64,000 nucleotides of DNA from Bradyrhizobium sp. dw_78 (lineage in GTDB: Bacteria > Pseudomonadota > Alphaproteobacteria > Rhizobiales > Xanthobacteraceae): the NCBI RefSeq assembly GCF_018449525.1, contig NZ_JAAVUS010000012.1, positions 84,665 through 148,664 of the forward strand, given 5' to 3'. This document shows, one piece after another, positions 17,819 through 26,456 of the stretch (the stretch's first letter is position 1; every line of letters begins with the position of its first letter). A model generated the notes under the pieces. The model had not been told where the DNA came from. It saw only the letters and a program-made list of their open reading frames with translations, and made no database searches. The translations under genes were made by a program, and so were the position numbers.

Positions 17819-19138
17819 CTAGTTCTTCTCAATCCGTATCACCTGCGGCCGGCCGCTGATCACCTTGTCGCGCTGCACCGCCTGCAACGCGCGATAGACG
17901 GCATCCTCGCTGGTCGCATAGGTAATCAAAATGACCGGCACCGGAGAGGATTTTCCGTTCAGGGCGGCCGTGTCAACGCCGTTTGCATGGCGCTGCACAA
18001 TCGATTCAATGGAAATCTTCTGTTCCGCAAGCCGGGTCGCGATGGTCGCAGCGGTGCCTGCCAGATCCCGCGCCATCAGGCGGATATAATAGCCACCTTC
18101 ATGGCGCTCCATCGGCGCCTTGCTGGTCGCACGCAACTGCGCCACCGGCCGCCCGAACGGCTTGGCGCGGATGCCGCGCGCGACGTCGGCGATATCGGCG
18201 ACGACGGCCGACGCCGTCGCGGCCCCGCCCGCGCCGGGCCCGACCAGCGTGATCGGAGCGATCCCCTCGCCGTCGATGGTCACGGCGTTGGTGACGCCCA
18301 TGACCTGCGCGATCGAGGATGATTTCGGCACCATGGTCGGATGCACGCGCTGTTCGATGCCCTTGGCCGTTTTTACCGCCACACCAAGAAGCTTGACGCG
18401 GTAGCCGAGTTCCTCCGCGGCGCGAAGGTCCTCCGGCGCGATCGAGGAAATCCCCTCGACATACACTGCCTTCTCGGCAATCTCGGTGCCGAACGCCAGG
18501 CTAGCCAGGATCGCCAGCTTCTGCGCCGTGTCATGGCCGTCGACGTCGAACGACGGATTGGCCTCGGCATAACCGAGGCGCTGGGCATCCTTCAGGCATT
18601 CGGCGAACGACAACCGCTCCTGCTCCATCCGGGTCAGGATGTAATTGCAGGTGCCGTTGAGGATGCCGTAGACCCGCTGCACGGAGGTGCCGGCGAGGCC
18701 CTCGCGCAAGGTCTTGATGACGGGAATGGCGGCGCCGACCGCGGCCTCGAAGTTCAGCGCACCGCCATGCAGCTCGGCCAGTTTCGCCAGCCGCAGCCCA
18801 TGCTTGGCGATCAGCGCCTTGTTGGCGGTCACCACGGATTTGCCGGATTTCAGCGCGGCCTCGATCGCCGACAGTGCAGGCTCACCCGCGCCGCCCATCA
18901 ATTCGACGAAGCAGTCGATCCTGGCATCATTCGCCAGTTCCAGCGGATCCCGCGCCCAACTGATACCGCGTAAATCGATCCCGCGTTTTTTTGCCTTGGA
19001 GCGCGCAGTGACGCCGACCACGCGGATGTCACGCCCGGTGCGCGCCGACAGGATCCGGCCCTGCTGCTCGATGAGGCGGACGACTTCGGATCCAACCGTG
19101 CCGAGCCCCGCAATACCCACGTTCAGGGGTGCGACCAT
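17819..19138 (-). CDS. hom: Homoserine dehydrogenase with ACT domain (439 aa)
   Basis: Catalyses NAD(P)H-dependent reduction of aspartate semialdehyde to homoserine, toward threonine and methionine. The N-terminal Rossmann motif is GIAGLGTVGSEVV, the central catalytic segment follows, and residues about 350-425 form an ACT domain (GGYYIRLMARDLAGTAATIA, QKISIESIVQRH), the allosteric site for threonine. Normal length for the family. The preceding aminotransferase gene ends 66 bp upstream in the same direction. Confidence 0.97.
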   Translation of the reverse strand: MVAPLNVGIAGLGTVGSEVVRLIEQQGRILSARTGRDIRVVGVTARSKAKKRGIDLRGISWARDPLELANDARIDCFVELMGGAGEPALSAIEAALKSGKSVVTANKALIAKHGLRLAKLAELHGGALNFEAAVGAAIPVIKTLREGLAGTSVQRVYGILNGTCNYILTRMEQERLSFAECLKDAQRLGYAEANPSFDVDGHDTAQKLAILASLAFGTEIAEKAVYVEGISSIAPEDLRAAEELGYRVKLLGVAVKTAKGIEQRVHPTMVPKSSSIAQVMGVTNAVTIDGEGIAPITLVGPGAGGAATASAVVADIADVARGIRAKPFGRPVAQLRATSKAPMERHEGGYYIRLMARDLAGTAATIATRLAEQKISIESIVQRHANGVDTAALNGKSSPVPVILITYATSEDAVYRALQAVQRDKVISGRPQVIRIEKN

Positions 19139-19204
19139 AACGAGAAAAACCTGCCGGAGAGATTGTGACCAGTCCCGATCGGGTGGCGAAAACCGCGATC
19201 AGGC

Positions 19205-20425
19205 CTAGCGCCGGTTGGCGAGAGGAACCACGTTGTGCAACGTTTCAATGCCGCTTTCAAGGAAGCGGCGCACCCCGCGCGCGGCCTGGCGGATGCGTTG
19301 CTCGTTTTCCACCATGGCAATGCGGACATAGCCCTCGCCGTGCTCGCCGAAGCCGACGCCCGGCGATACCGCCACCCCGGATTTCTCGACCAGCAGGGTC
19401 GCGAACTGCATGCTGCCGACCTCGCGGAACGCTTCGGGCAGCGGCGCCCAGGCGAACATCGAGGCGGAAGGCGGCGGAATTTCCCACCCCGCACGCCCGA
19501 ACGATTCCACCAGAACGTCACGGCGTTTGCGGTAGGTGTCGCGCATCTCGCGGATGCAATCGTCTGGACCGTTGAGCGCCGCGGTCGCGGCCACCTGTAT
19601 CGGCGTGAACGCGCCATAGTCGAGATAGGATTTGACCCGCGCCAGCGCCGCGATGATGCGCTCGTTGCCGACGGCAAATCCCATGCGCCAGCCCGCCATC
19701 GAATAGGTCTTGGACATCGAGGTGAATTCCACGGTCACGTCGATCGCGCCGGGAACCTGCAAGACCGACGGCGGCGGATTGTTGTCGTCGAAATAGACTT
19801 CCGCGTAGGCGAGGTCGGAGAGAATGAAGATCTCGTGCTTCTTCGCGAACGCCACCAGGTCCCGGTAGAAATCGAGGTCGGCGACATTGGCGGTCGGATT
19901 GGACGGATAGCAAACGACGATCGCGATCGGCTTCGGGATCGAATGGATGATCGCGCGCTCGACCGCCTCGAAGAACTGCGGCGTCGGGTCCGACGGCACA
20001 GAGCGGATCACGCCGCCGGCCATCAGGAATCCGAAGGCATGAATCGGATAGCTCGGGTTGGGGCACAACACCACGTCGCCCGGCGCCGTGATCGCTTGCG
20101 CGACATTGGCAAAACCTTCCTTGGAGCCCAGCGTGGCGACGATCTGGGTTTCGGGGTTGAGCCTGACGCCGAAACGCCTGGCGTAATAGCCCGCCTGAGC
20201 CTTGCGCAGGCCGGTGATGCCGCGCGAGGCGGAATAGCGGTCGGTCCTGGGCTTACCCAGCGTTTCCTTCAGCTTTTCGATGACATGCTGCGGCGTCGAC
20301 ATATCCGGATTGCCCATGCCGAGATCGATGATATCGGCGCCAGCATTGCGCGCGGCCGCCTTGGCGCGGTTGACCTGTTCGAACACGTAAGGCGGCAGAC
20401 GGCGTATGCGGTAAAACTCTTCCAT
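19205..20425 (-). CDS. PLP-dependent class I aminotransferase, AlaA/LL-DAP-aminotransferase-like (406 aa)
   Basis: A fold-type I aminotransferase with the PLP lysine in SMSKTYSMAGWRMG and the cofactor-binding NPTAN and SDLAYAE motifs. Close relatives in alphaproteobacteria are annotated as alanine, aspartate or LL-diaminopimelate aminotransferases. The exact amino donor cannot be read from sequence, but its place just upstream of hom fits an aspartate-family or alanine role. The ATG at 20425 has AGGAG 2-6 nt before it; an earlier TTG start was set aside. Confidence 0.82.
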   Translation of the reverse strand: MEEFYRIRRLPPYVFEQVNRAKAAARNAGADIIDLGMGNPDMSTPQHVIEKLKETLGKPRTDRYSASRGITGLRKAQAGYYARRFGVRLNPETQIVATLGSKEGFANVAQAITAPGDVVLCPNPSYPIHAFGFLMAGGVIRSVPSDPTPQFFEAVERAIIHSIPKPIAIVVCYPSNPTANVADLDFYRDLVAFAKKHEIFILSDLAYAEVYFDDNNPPPSVLQVPGAIDVTVEFTSMSKTYSMAGWRMGFAVGNERIIAALARVKSYLDYGAFTPIQVAATAALNGPDDCIREMRDTYRKRRDVLVESFGRAGWEIPPPSASMFAWAPLPEAFREVGSMQFATLLVEKSGVAVSPGVGFGEHGEGYVRIAMVENEQRIRQAARGVRRFLESGIETLHNVVPLANRR

Positions 20426-20621
20426 GGCTCCTGGCTCCGGCAACCGGTAAGGGCGCAATCACAAATTTGGCAACGAATCGGAATGCGCTTTCGTCCAGAA
20501 ATTCACGCTAGATCAGAGACTTAACGTGAATAAAGGCGCGAAATTGGTGTCTTCGCCCCGATTTGCGGTTGAACTGGATTCTTTTACCACGGATACCCGG
20601 TTATGCCAGTGCAGCTTCGGA

Positions 20622-20945
20622 TTACTTCGAGGCCGGCCCCTGATTCTGGCTCTCGTTTTGGCCTTGACCCTGCTCCTTGGTGGTCGATGCCTGACGATCT
20701 CTGGCCGCGAGCAGTTCCTTCTTGATCTTAGCCTGCTCATCCGGCGCGATCGCCGCCTGGTCCCGATCGGGAGGCAAATCTTCCACCGGCAGGTAAGCCC
20801 CCGGCTCCTTCGAACGCCCCGGCGCGCCGGCCGGCGTCCCGACCAGGGGCAGATCGGCGATCGACGTCGCACAGCCGCCGAGCGCAAGCGCCGACAGCAG
20901 CAGCGCGCCCCAGATCAACACCCTCGTGTTCCGATTTACCGACAT
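20622..20945 (-). CDS. Small lipoprotein (107 aa)
   Basis: An N-terminal signal with lipobox LALGGC (Cys about residue 25) marks a lipoprotein. The rest is low-complexity: prolines, then a charged region and a Gln/Glu/Asn-rich tail. No domain was recognised. Likely an envelope-anchored accessory protein. Confidence 0.75.
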   Translation of the reverse strand: MSVNRNTRVLIWGALLLSALALGGCATSIADLPLVGTPAGAPGRSKEPGAYLPVEDLPPDRDQAAIAPDEQAKIKKELLAARDRQASTTKEQGQGQNESQNQGPASK

Positions 20946-21210
20946 GCGTCTCCGCCGCCTACCTTCGCCCTACGCGCATGACTTTGCAGCCAACTGACAC
21001 ATATTTCATCAGCGGCCGACCGCAACCTAAACGACTGTCGTCGGAAACGATTAAGGCCTGAACTATAGACTGAGCCGTTGAGGCCTCAATATGACGGAAC
21101 CAAGATTCTTTGTCGCAGTGCAACACGTCCGGCACAAAGATTAACATCCGCTTTGCCGTCGGCGATCGACCGCGGTGACGAACTTCGAATGAACCTGTAG
21201 TGTTGCCGAC

Positions 21211-23016
21211 ATGAGCGACGTCACCACCCAAACCGAGCCCACGAAAAAATTCGACCCCGAAGCGTTCGCACTGAACCTTGCCCGGGCGATGGAGAGCAGC
21301 GGCCAGGCGCTCGCCGCCTACCTGAAGCCGCGCGAAAACGGCGAGCCCAAGGACAAGCCGCCGAGCGAACTCAGCGAACTCGTCAAGACCTTCACCGCCG
21401 TCGCGGAATACTGGATGTCGGACAAAACGCGGGCGACCGAGGTGCAGATGAAGATGGGCAAAGCCTATCTCGATCTGTGGGCCTCGTCGGCGCGGCGTCT
21501 TGTTGGCGAACCGGCTGAGCCGGCGGCCGAGCCCTCGCCGCGCGATCGGCGCTTCAAGGATCCCGAATGGAAATCGAACCAGTTTTTCGATTTCCTGCTG
21601 CAACTCTATCTGCTGACGACGCAGTGGGCGCAGGACCTGGTGCATAACGCCGAAGGCCTCGATCCGCACACCCGCCAGAAGGCCGAGTTCTACGTCCAGC
21701 AGATCGCCAATGCGCTGGCGCCATCGAACTTCGTGCTCACCAATCCGGAAGTGTTGCGCGAGACGCTGGCCTCCAACGGCGACAATCTGGTCCGCGGCAT
21801 GAAGATGCTCGCCGAAGACGTCGAAGCCGGCCACGGCACGTTGCGGATCCGGCAATCCGATCCGGATGCGCTGTCGGTCGGCGTCAACATGGCGACCACG
21901 CCGGGCAAGGTGATCTTCCAGAACGATCTGATGCAGCTCATCCAGTACGAACCGACGACGGAAAACGTGCTGCGTACACCGCTCCTGATCGTGCCGCCGT
22001 GGATCAACAAATACTACATTCTCGATCTCAGGCCGGAAAAATCCTTCATCAAATGGTGCGTCGATCAGGGCATCACGGTGTTCGTGATTTCCTGGGTCAA
22101 TCCGGACAAGCGGCTCGGGGCGAAGACCTTCGACGATTACATGAAGGAAGGCCCGCTGGCGGCGATGGATGCGATCGAGCAGGCCACCGGCGAAATGAAA
22201 GTCCACACCATGGGCTATTGCGTCGGCGGCACGCTGCTTGCGGCGACCCTGGCCTGGCTCGCCGAGAACCGCCGCGTCAAGGTGACGTCGGCGACGTTGC
22301 TGGCGGCGCAGGTCGATTTCAGCCATGCCGGAGATCTCCTGGTGTTCGTCGACGAAGACCAGATTTCGGCGCTGGAACGCGACATGCAGGCCTCGGGCGT
22401 GCTCGAAGGCAGCAAGATGGCGATGGCCTTCAACATGCTGCGCTCGAACGATCTGATCTGGTCCTATGTCGTCAGCAACTATCTGAAGGGACAGCCGCCC
22501 TCGTCGTTCGACCTGTTGCACTGGAATTCGGACGCGACGCGGATGCCAGCGGCCAATCATTCTTATTACCTGCGCAACTGCTATCTGGAGAACCGGCTTT
22601 CCACCGGCAGCATGGTGCTCGACAATACCCTGCTCGATCTGTCGAAGGTGAAGGTGCCGGTCTACAATCTGGCGACCCGCGAGGACCATATCGCGCCGGC
22701 GGAATCGGTGCTCTACGGCTCGCAATTCTTCGGCGGACCGGTGAAATACGTGATGTCGGGATCCGGGCACATCGCCGGCGTGATCAATCCGCCGGCGGCG
22801 AACAAATACCAGTTCTGGACCAACGACAGGATCAAGGACATCACGCTCGCCGACTGGATCAAGGGCGCCGAGGAACACAAGGGCTCGTGGTGGCCCGACT
22901 GGCGCGAATGGCTCGGCGGCATCGATCCGGAGGAAGTGCCCGCGCGCGCGGTCGGGACAGAAGCGCTGCCTCCGATCGAAGATGCGCCCGGCAGCTATGT
23001 CCGGGTTCGCGCGTAG
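21211..23016 (+). CDS. phaC: Class I poly(3-hydroxyalkanoate) synthase (601 aa)
   Basis: Polymerises hydroxyacyl-CoA into storage granules. The lipase-like box is GYCVGG (residues 335-340) with catalytic Cys 337; the other members of the triad are seen in REDHIAP (Asp) and SGSGHIAG (His). The N-terminal PhaC domain (residues about 100-270) is present and the length is usual for class I. A divergent lipoprotein gene lies upstream; phaA/phaB or phaR are not adjacent in this window. Confidence 0.96.
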   Translation: MSDVTTQTEPTKKFDPEAFALNLARAMESSGQALAAYLKPRENGEPKDKPPSELSELVKTFTAVAEYWMSDKTRATEVQMKMGKAYLDLWASSARRLVGEPAEPAAEPSPRDRRFKDPEWKSNQFFDFLLQLYLLTTQWAQDLVHNAEGLDPHTRQKAEFYVQQIANALAPSNFVLTNPEVLRETLASNGDNLVRGMKMLAEDVEAGHGTLRIRQSDPDALSVGVNMATTPGKVIFQNDLMQLIQYEPTTENVLRTPLLIVPPWINKYYILDLRPEKSFIKWCVDQGITVFVISWVNPDKRLGAKTFDDYMKEGPLAAMDAIEQATGEMKVHTMGYCVGGTLLAATLAWLAENRRVKVTSATLLAAQVDFSHAGDLLVFVDEDQISALERDMQASGVLEGSKMAMAFNMLRSNDLIWSYVVSNYLKGQPPSSFDLLHWNSDATRMPAANHSYYLRNCYLENRLSTGSMVLDNTLLDLSKVKVPVYNLATREDHIAPAESVLYGSQFFGGPVKYVMSGSGHIAGVINPPAANKYQFWTNDRIKDITLADWIKGAEEHKGSWWPDWREWLGGIDPEEVPARAVGTEALPPIEDAPGSYVRVRA

Positions 23017-23094
23017 CGTCACGAGCCACCTTCGAATATAATCGACGCGTCCCGCCCGGACGGGATTTGAAATCGAACTGAGGGGGAAGTGTCT

Positions 23095-23493
23095 ATGACG
23101 CGCGAATTGTTCTGGCTGACACTGACGGTCATCTTCACGGGACTGCTTTGGATCCCTTACGTGCTCAACCGCTGTCAGGTGCGCGGCCTTGGCGGCGCGA
23201 TGGCCAATCCCGCGCGTGGCGACAAACCGCTGGCCGACTGGGCCACCCGCCTGATGTTCGCGCATGACAACGCGGTCGAGAATCTGATCATCTTCGCGCC
23301 GCTGGTCCTGATCCTCAACGCGATCGACTATTCCAGCAAATGGACCGTGCTCGCCTGCGCGGTCTATTTCTGGTCCCGCGTCGCGCATCTGATCGTCTAT
23401 ACGCTCGGCCTGCCGGTGTTCCGCACGCTGGCCTTCGTGGTCGGATTCCTGGCGCAGGCCGTGCTGGCGCTGGCGATTTTCGGGCTGGCTTGA
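23095..23493 (+). CDS. MAPEG-family membrane protein (132 aa)
   Basis: Four hydrophobic segments and the family pattern MANPARGDKPLADWATRLMFAHDNAVENLIIF suggest a membrane-associated protein of eicosanoid and glutathione metabolism type (MAPEG). In bacteria its substrate is unknown; glutathione S-transferase activity is possible. The ATG at 23095 was preferred to the GTG 6 nt earlier because the AGGGGG sequence then lies 8 nt upstream. It may be cotranscribed with phaC (gap 78 bp). Confidence 0.85.
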   Translation: MTRELFWLTLTVIFTGLLWIPYVLNRCQVRGLGGAMANPARGDKPLADWATRLMFAHDNAVENLIIFAPLVLILNAIDYSSKWTVLACAVYFWSRVAHLIVYTLGLPVFRTLAFVVGFLAQAVLALAIFGLA

Positions 23494-23511
23494 GAAATCA
23501 GACACTCTGCC

Positions 23512-23604
23512 GTCATTCCGGGGCGATGCGCAGCATCGAATCCGGAATCTCCCGCCATCGCCTCTGGATTTCGGGTTCGCGACTTCGTCGCGCCCCGGAA
23601 TGAC
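23512..23604. repeat. Palindromic repeat, 14-bp perfect arms
   Basis: GTCATTCCGGGGCG (23512-23525) and its exact reverse complement CGCCCCGGAATGAC (23591-23604) enclose about 65 bp with internal partial symmetry. This is the long form of the repeat at 16686-16726. It lies between the convergent MAPEG and argC genes and may also act as a terminator-like or nucleoid-binding site. Confidence 0.8.
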
Positions 23605-23634
23605 ATCTCAACAGGAAATGCGGACCGTTGGACC

Positions 23635-24615
23635 CTACGCGTCCGCGAGTCCCAGCATCAGCCGCATGTTTTGCACCGCCGCGCCCGAGGCGCCTTTGCC
23701 GAGATTGTCGAGACGGGCGACGAGAACCGCCTGACGGTGTTTGTCGCTGGCAAACACATAGAGTTCGAGCCTGTTGGTCTCGTTGAGCGCCTCGGGCTCG
23801 ATCCGCCCACTCTTCGCCGCTTCGTTATCGAGCGGCATCACCGAAACGTAGCGGCTTCCGGCATAGCGCTTCGCCAGCGCCGCGTGGAGGTCGGCTCCGC
23901 CGGGCTTACCGGGAAGCGTATCGAGCTGCAGGGGCACGGAAACCAGCATGCCCTGCCGGTAATTGCCGACCGACGGCACGAAGATGGGCCGATGCGCCAG
24001 CCGCGAATAGAGTTGCATCTCCGGCACATGCTTGTGCTCGAAGCCGAGGCCATAGAGCTCGAAGGCCGGCGCTGTGCCGTTCTCGAAGCTTGCGATCATC
24101 GACTTGCCGCCGCCCGAATAGCCGCTGACCGCATTGACGGTGACGGGATAGTCCGCAGGCAGGAGACCGGCATCGACGAGCGGTCGGAGCAGCGCAATCG
24201 CGCCGGTCGGATAGCAGCCGGGATTCGAGACCTTCCGCGCCGCCCGGATCTTGTCAGCCTGATCCGGCGCGAGTTCGGGAAAGCCATAGGCCCAGTCGCT
24301 GGCAACGCGAAATGCCGTCGACGCATCGAGAATCTTGGGGGCCGAAGCCCCCATGCTGTCGATCAGAGCGACGGTCTCTTTCGCGGCATCGTCCGGCAGG
24401 CAGAGGATCACGAGATCCACCTCCTCCATCAGCGCGCGCTTGGCTCCCGCGTCCTTGCGCTTTTCTTCCGCGATGCTCTTTTCCACGACACCGCTCTGCA
24501 GGCTGAGGCGCTCGCGAATACCGAGGCCCGTGGTGCCGGACGCGCCGTCGACAAACACGCTGGCTTTCGCGGAGGCGCCGGTGGCCGGAGAGTTACTGAT
24601 ATCGGCGAAGGTCAT
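23635..24615 (-). CDS. argC: N-acetyl-gamma-glutamyl-phosphate reductase, short type (326 aa)
   Basis: Third step of arginine biosynthesis: NADPH-dependent reduction of N-acetylglutamyl phosphate. The catalytic Cys is in KVSNPGCYPTGAI; the coenzyme motif near the N-terminus is VDGASGTTGLG. The 326-residue length places it in the short class (type 2) of ArgC. Its ATG overlaps the paiB stop by 4 nt, so it is translationally coupled to that gene. No argB or argJ is adjacent. The leader upstream of paiB would control both genes. Confidence 0.95.
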   Translation of the reverse strand: MTFADISNSPATGASAKASVFVDGASGTTGLGIRERLSLQSGVVEKSIAEEKRKDAGAKRALMEEVDLVILCLPDDAAKETVALIDSMGASAPKILDASTAFRVASDWAYGFPELAPDQADKIRAARKVSNPGCYPTGAIALLRPLVDAGLLPADYPVTVNAVSGYSGGGKSMIASFENGTAPAFELYGLGFEHKHVPEMQLYSRLAHRPIFVPSVGNYRQGMLVSVPLQLDTLPGKPGGADLHAALAKRYAGSRYVSVMPLDNEAAKSGRIEPEALNETNRLELYVFASDKHRQAVLVARLDNLGKGASGAAVQNMRLMLGLADA

Positions 24616-25280
24616 GGGACGTTCCTTTCGAACCTGTTGGTTTCGCCTGCAAAGGCCTGTGGCAGCGTTTCCCGCATCAAATCCGCAATCCGTTGCGCGC
24701 CCGCATTCGGCTGGGCACCGAGTTCAGCTGCGACAGCGGCGTAATCGGCCTCGGACTTGTGCTGATTGAGTTTGAAGCTGCCTTCGACCTCTTCGACGGT
24801 CATCACCAGTCCCACGATCGCCTTCTTCATGGCATCCAGCCGTCCCGGCGTCATCTTCCCTGAAGTCCAGGGCCTCTTCGGCAACAGCCGGTCCTCGAAT
24901 TTGGCACTGAGCCTGTCGACCTGTACGCCGAGTTCATCATCCGACAACCGCCGTACCGGTCCTGTCAAATGCACGGCCTGATAAAGCCAGGTCGGCACCT
25001 GATCCGGCGACACATACCAGTCAGGCGAGACATAGGCATCCGCCCCGGTGGCGGCCAATAGCCAGGGCGAGTCCCCGCCGGCAAGCTTTACCAACGGATT
25101 ATGACGGGCAACATGAAACGCCGCCAGCGGGGCACCGTTATCGGCATAGCTCAGATAAAACGGCAGCGCGGACGCGATGGGCTTGACCCCGTCCCAGGCG
25201 CAGACCGTGCCAAATCCGCGCTCTTCCGCAAAGCCAAGGCTTGCGGCGCGGTCGGCCTTGAACGAAGGGGGCGTGTACAT
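24612..25280 (-). CDS. FMN-binding negative regulator of the PaiB family (222 aa)
   Basis: The start at MYTPPSFKADRAASLGFAEE with GGAG 9 nt upstream matches PaiB-like proteins; the body has DWYVSPDQVPTWLYQAVHLTG and a conserved WTSGKM. PaiB-like proteins have a split-barrel FMN-binding fold; in Bacillus PaiB is a repressor of protease genes, but most members are uncharacterised and not obviously DNA-binding. The pairing with argC as one operon is unusual; what it does for arginine metabolism is unknown. The 5' leader of this operon is described separately. Confidence 0.85.
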   Translation of the reverse strand: MYTPPSFKADRAASLGFAEERGFGTVCAWDGVKPIASALPFYLSYADNGAPLAAFHVARHNPLVKLAGGDSPWLLAATGADAYVSPDWYVSPDQVPTWLYQAVHLTGPVRRLSDDELGVQVDRLSAKFEDRLLPKRPWTSGKMTPGRLDAMKKAIVGLVMTVEEVEGSFKLNQHKSEADYAAVAAELGAQPNAGAQRIADLMRETLPQAFAGETNRFERNVP

Positions 25281-25339
25281 CCGGGAACTCCTGCTGGATT
25301 GAGGAGCCGCCAGACCGAACCGCGTGATTTTTTGGGACG

Positions 25340-25365
25340 AAAAAGCCGCGGGATGATCCGGCGGC
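25340..25365 (-). terminator. Intrinsic terminator in the paiB-argC leader
   Basis: On the minus strand, GCCGC and GCGGC pair, with GGA/TCC pairing inside, one C-C mismatch and a 3-nt loop; five T follow (25344-25340). It lies 60 bp upstream of the paiB start and after the leader ORF, so it would end transcription before the structural genes unless overridden. Confidence 0.75.
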
Positions 25366-25367
25366 AG

Positions 25368-25415
25368 GGGCAGATGTCTTAAACGCAGACGTCCGCCCGT
25401 ACCGCGAAGGTACGG
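25368..25415 (-). promoter_or_regulatory. Candidate attenuator stem-loops
   Basis: Hairpin 1 pairs CCGTACC (25415-25409) with GGTACGG (25403-25397) across a 5-nt loop; its left arm begins just at the fourth Arg codon of the leader ORF. Hairpin 2 pairs GGGCGGACGTC (25398-25388) with GACATCTGCCC (25378-25368), 11 positions with one mismatch and one G-U pair, around a 9-nt loop holding the stop codon. The two share two bases and cannot fully form together. Which one serves as antiterminator is not settled from sequence. Confidence 0.6.
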
Positions 25416-25453
25416 CGGCGGCGAACGATCAGAATGGTCGCAGCGTTGATCAT
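25379..25453 (-). CDS. Leader peptide of the paiB-argC operon (24 aa, leaderless)
   Basis: An ORF of 24 codons, beginning MINAATILIV, with four consecutive Arg codons (11-14: CGC CGC CGC CGT), another Arg at 19, and a TAA stop. It has no ribosome-binding site, but the putative -10 ends 7 nt before its ATG, so the transcript probably begins at the A of ATG, as reported for the trpL leader of Sinorhizobium. The Arg run abuts a hairpin and an intrinsic terminator follows, which fits a ribosome-sensed attenuator. Ile, Leu and Val codons (7-10) are also clustered, so another sensed amino acid is possible. Confidence 0.65.
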   Translation of the reverse strand: MINAATILIVRRRRTFAVRADVCV

Positions 25454-25460
25454 GAGCGCG

Positions 25461-25489
25461 GCTATAGGACCGCGCCCGTTTTGCGTCAA
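25461..25489 (-). promoter_or_regulatory. Promoter of the paiB-argC leader
   Basis: TTGACG (25489-25484), exactly 17 bp, then TATAGC (25466-25461), a near-consensus sigma-70 type promoter with optimal spacing. The 7 nt to the leader ATG place the start of transcription at or beside that ATG. Confidence 0.7.
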
Positions 25490-25550
25490 GCCGAAACCGC
25501 CGGGGCATCAACACCCTGCCCGCCCGGTTCGGCTTACTCCGAAACCGGCG

Positions 25551-26081
25551 TCAGAACACGCGCCATAGCCATTCGGCGATTTTCGCGATCACGTCGCCGA
25601 ATACCAAAAGCGCCGCCGACCAGACCAGCGCGGATACGAAGTTGGCGATTTGAAACGGCCAATAGGGCATTTCGAATATCCCGGCGGCGAGCGGCACGGA
25701 GGCGCGCAACGGACCGAAAAATCGCCCGATGAAGATGCTCGGCACGCCCCAGTTTCTGACAAAGGCTTCGCCACGCGGCAGGATTTCCGGGTATCGCGAC
25801 AGCGGCCACATCCGCGCGACCCGTTCCTTGTATGTGAAGCCGAACCAGTAGGAGAGCCAATCGCCGAGCGCGGCGCCGAGCCCGCCGGCGATCCAGACCG
25901 GCCAGAAGCTGATGCCGCTGGCGCCGATCAGCGCGCCGATCGCCACCAGCGCTCCCCAGGCCGGGATCAGCAGCGAAATGAAGGCGAGCGATTCACCGAA
26001 CGCCAGCAGCAGCACGATCGGAGCGGCCCAGGCCGAATGATCACGCACGAAATCGGCGAGCGCGCGCGCAATATCTTCCAT
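25551..26081 (-). CDS. DedA/SNARE-associated family membrane protein (176 aa)
   Basis: Four or more hydrophobic segments and the DedA signatures FGESLAFISLLIPAWG and GRFFGPLRASVPLAAG. Members are inner-membrane proteins linked to phospholipid flipping and envelope proton balance; the specific role here is unknown. The start at 26081 (MEDIARALADFVRDHS) is the natural family beginning. The promoter of the paiB-argC leader lies about 60 bp downstream of the stop. Confidence 0.85.
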   Translation of the reverse strand: MEDIARALADFVRDHSAWAAPIVLLLAFGESLAFISLLIPAWGALVAIGALIGASGISFWPVWIAGGLGAALGDWLSYWFGFTYKERVARMWPLSRYPEILPRGEAFVRNWGVPSIFIGRFFGPLRASVPLAAGIFEMPYWPFQIANFVSALVWSAALLVFGDVIAKIAEWLWRVF

Positions 26082-26456
26082 TTGCCGAAATGCCTTCCCG
26101 CCTCGGTTTGTCCGTTCGGACCTCTCTTTGGACCCTTCTTGGGGGATCCTTGATTAAGGACAGGTAAGCTGCCCGCTTCCATGACATCAAGTCACAAAGC
26201 GGGCACGCCAGGAGCCGGCGCAGGCCTGCCCCGAACCTGTCCGAGGCGTGTTGCCATGAGCGCCGCTCCCTGTTACCGGGCGTTGCGGCGATCATGTTTC
26301 GCACCTCGCAGGCCGTGGACCGGCATCTTATCTGTCCAATCAGCCAGGATGGGGCAACCGACGCCCAGCCCCCGCGGTCACTTTTTAAGCCTATCCATGG
26401 CATAGTCCGAGCAACGATTCGTCGCGTGCGATACGCGCGCCTCCACATGAAGAGCC
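26082..26456. other. Intergenic region between dedA and parE
   Basis: No convincing gene. A hairpin with 8-bp arms GCCCGCTT (26171-26178) and AAGCGGGC (26197-26204) lies in the middle; its role is not clear. The remainder should hold the divergent promoters. Confidence 0.5.

Noticed and set aside
20959..23505. An 848-residue open frame antisense to phaC
   Set aside because: Codon pattern is a mirror of phaC, it is rich in Arg/His, and it has no domain.
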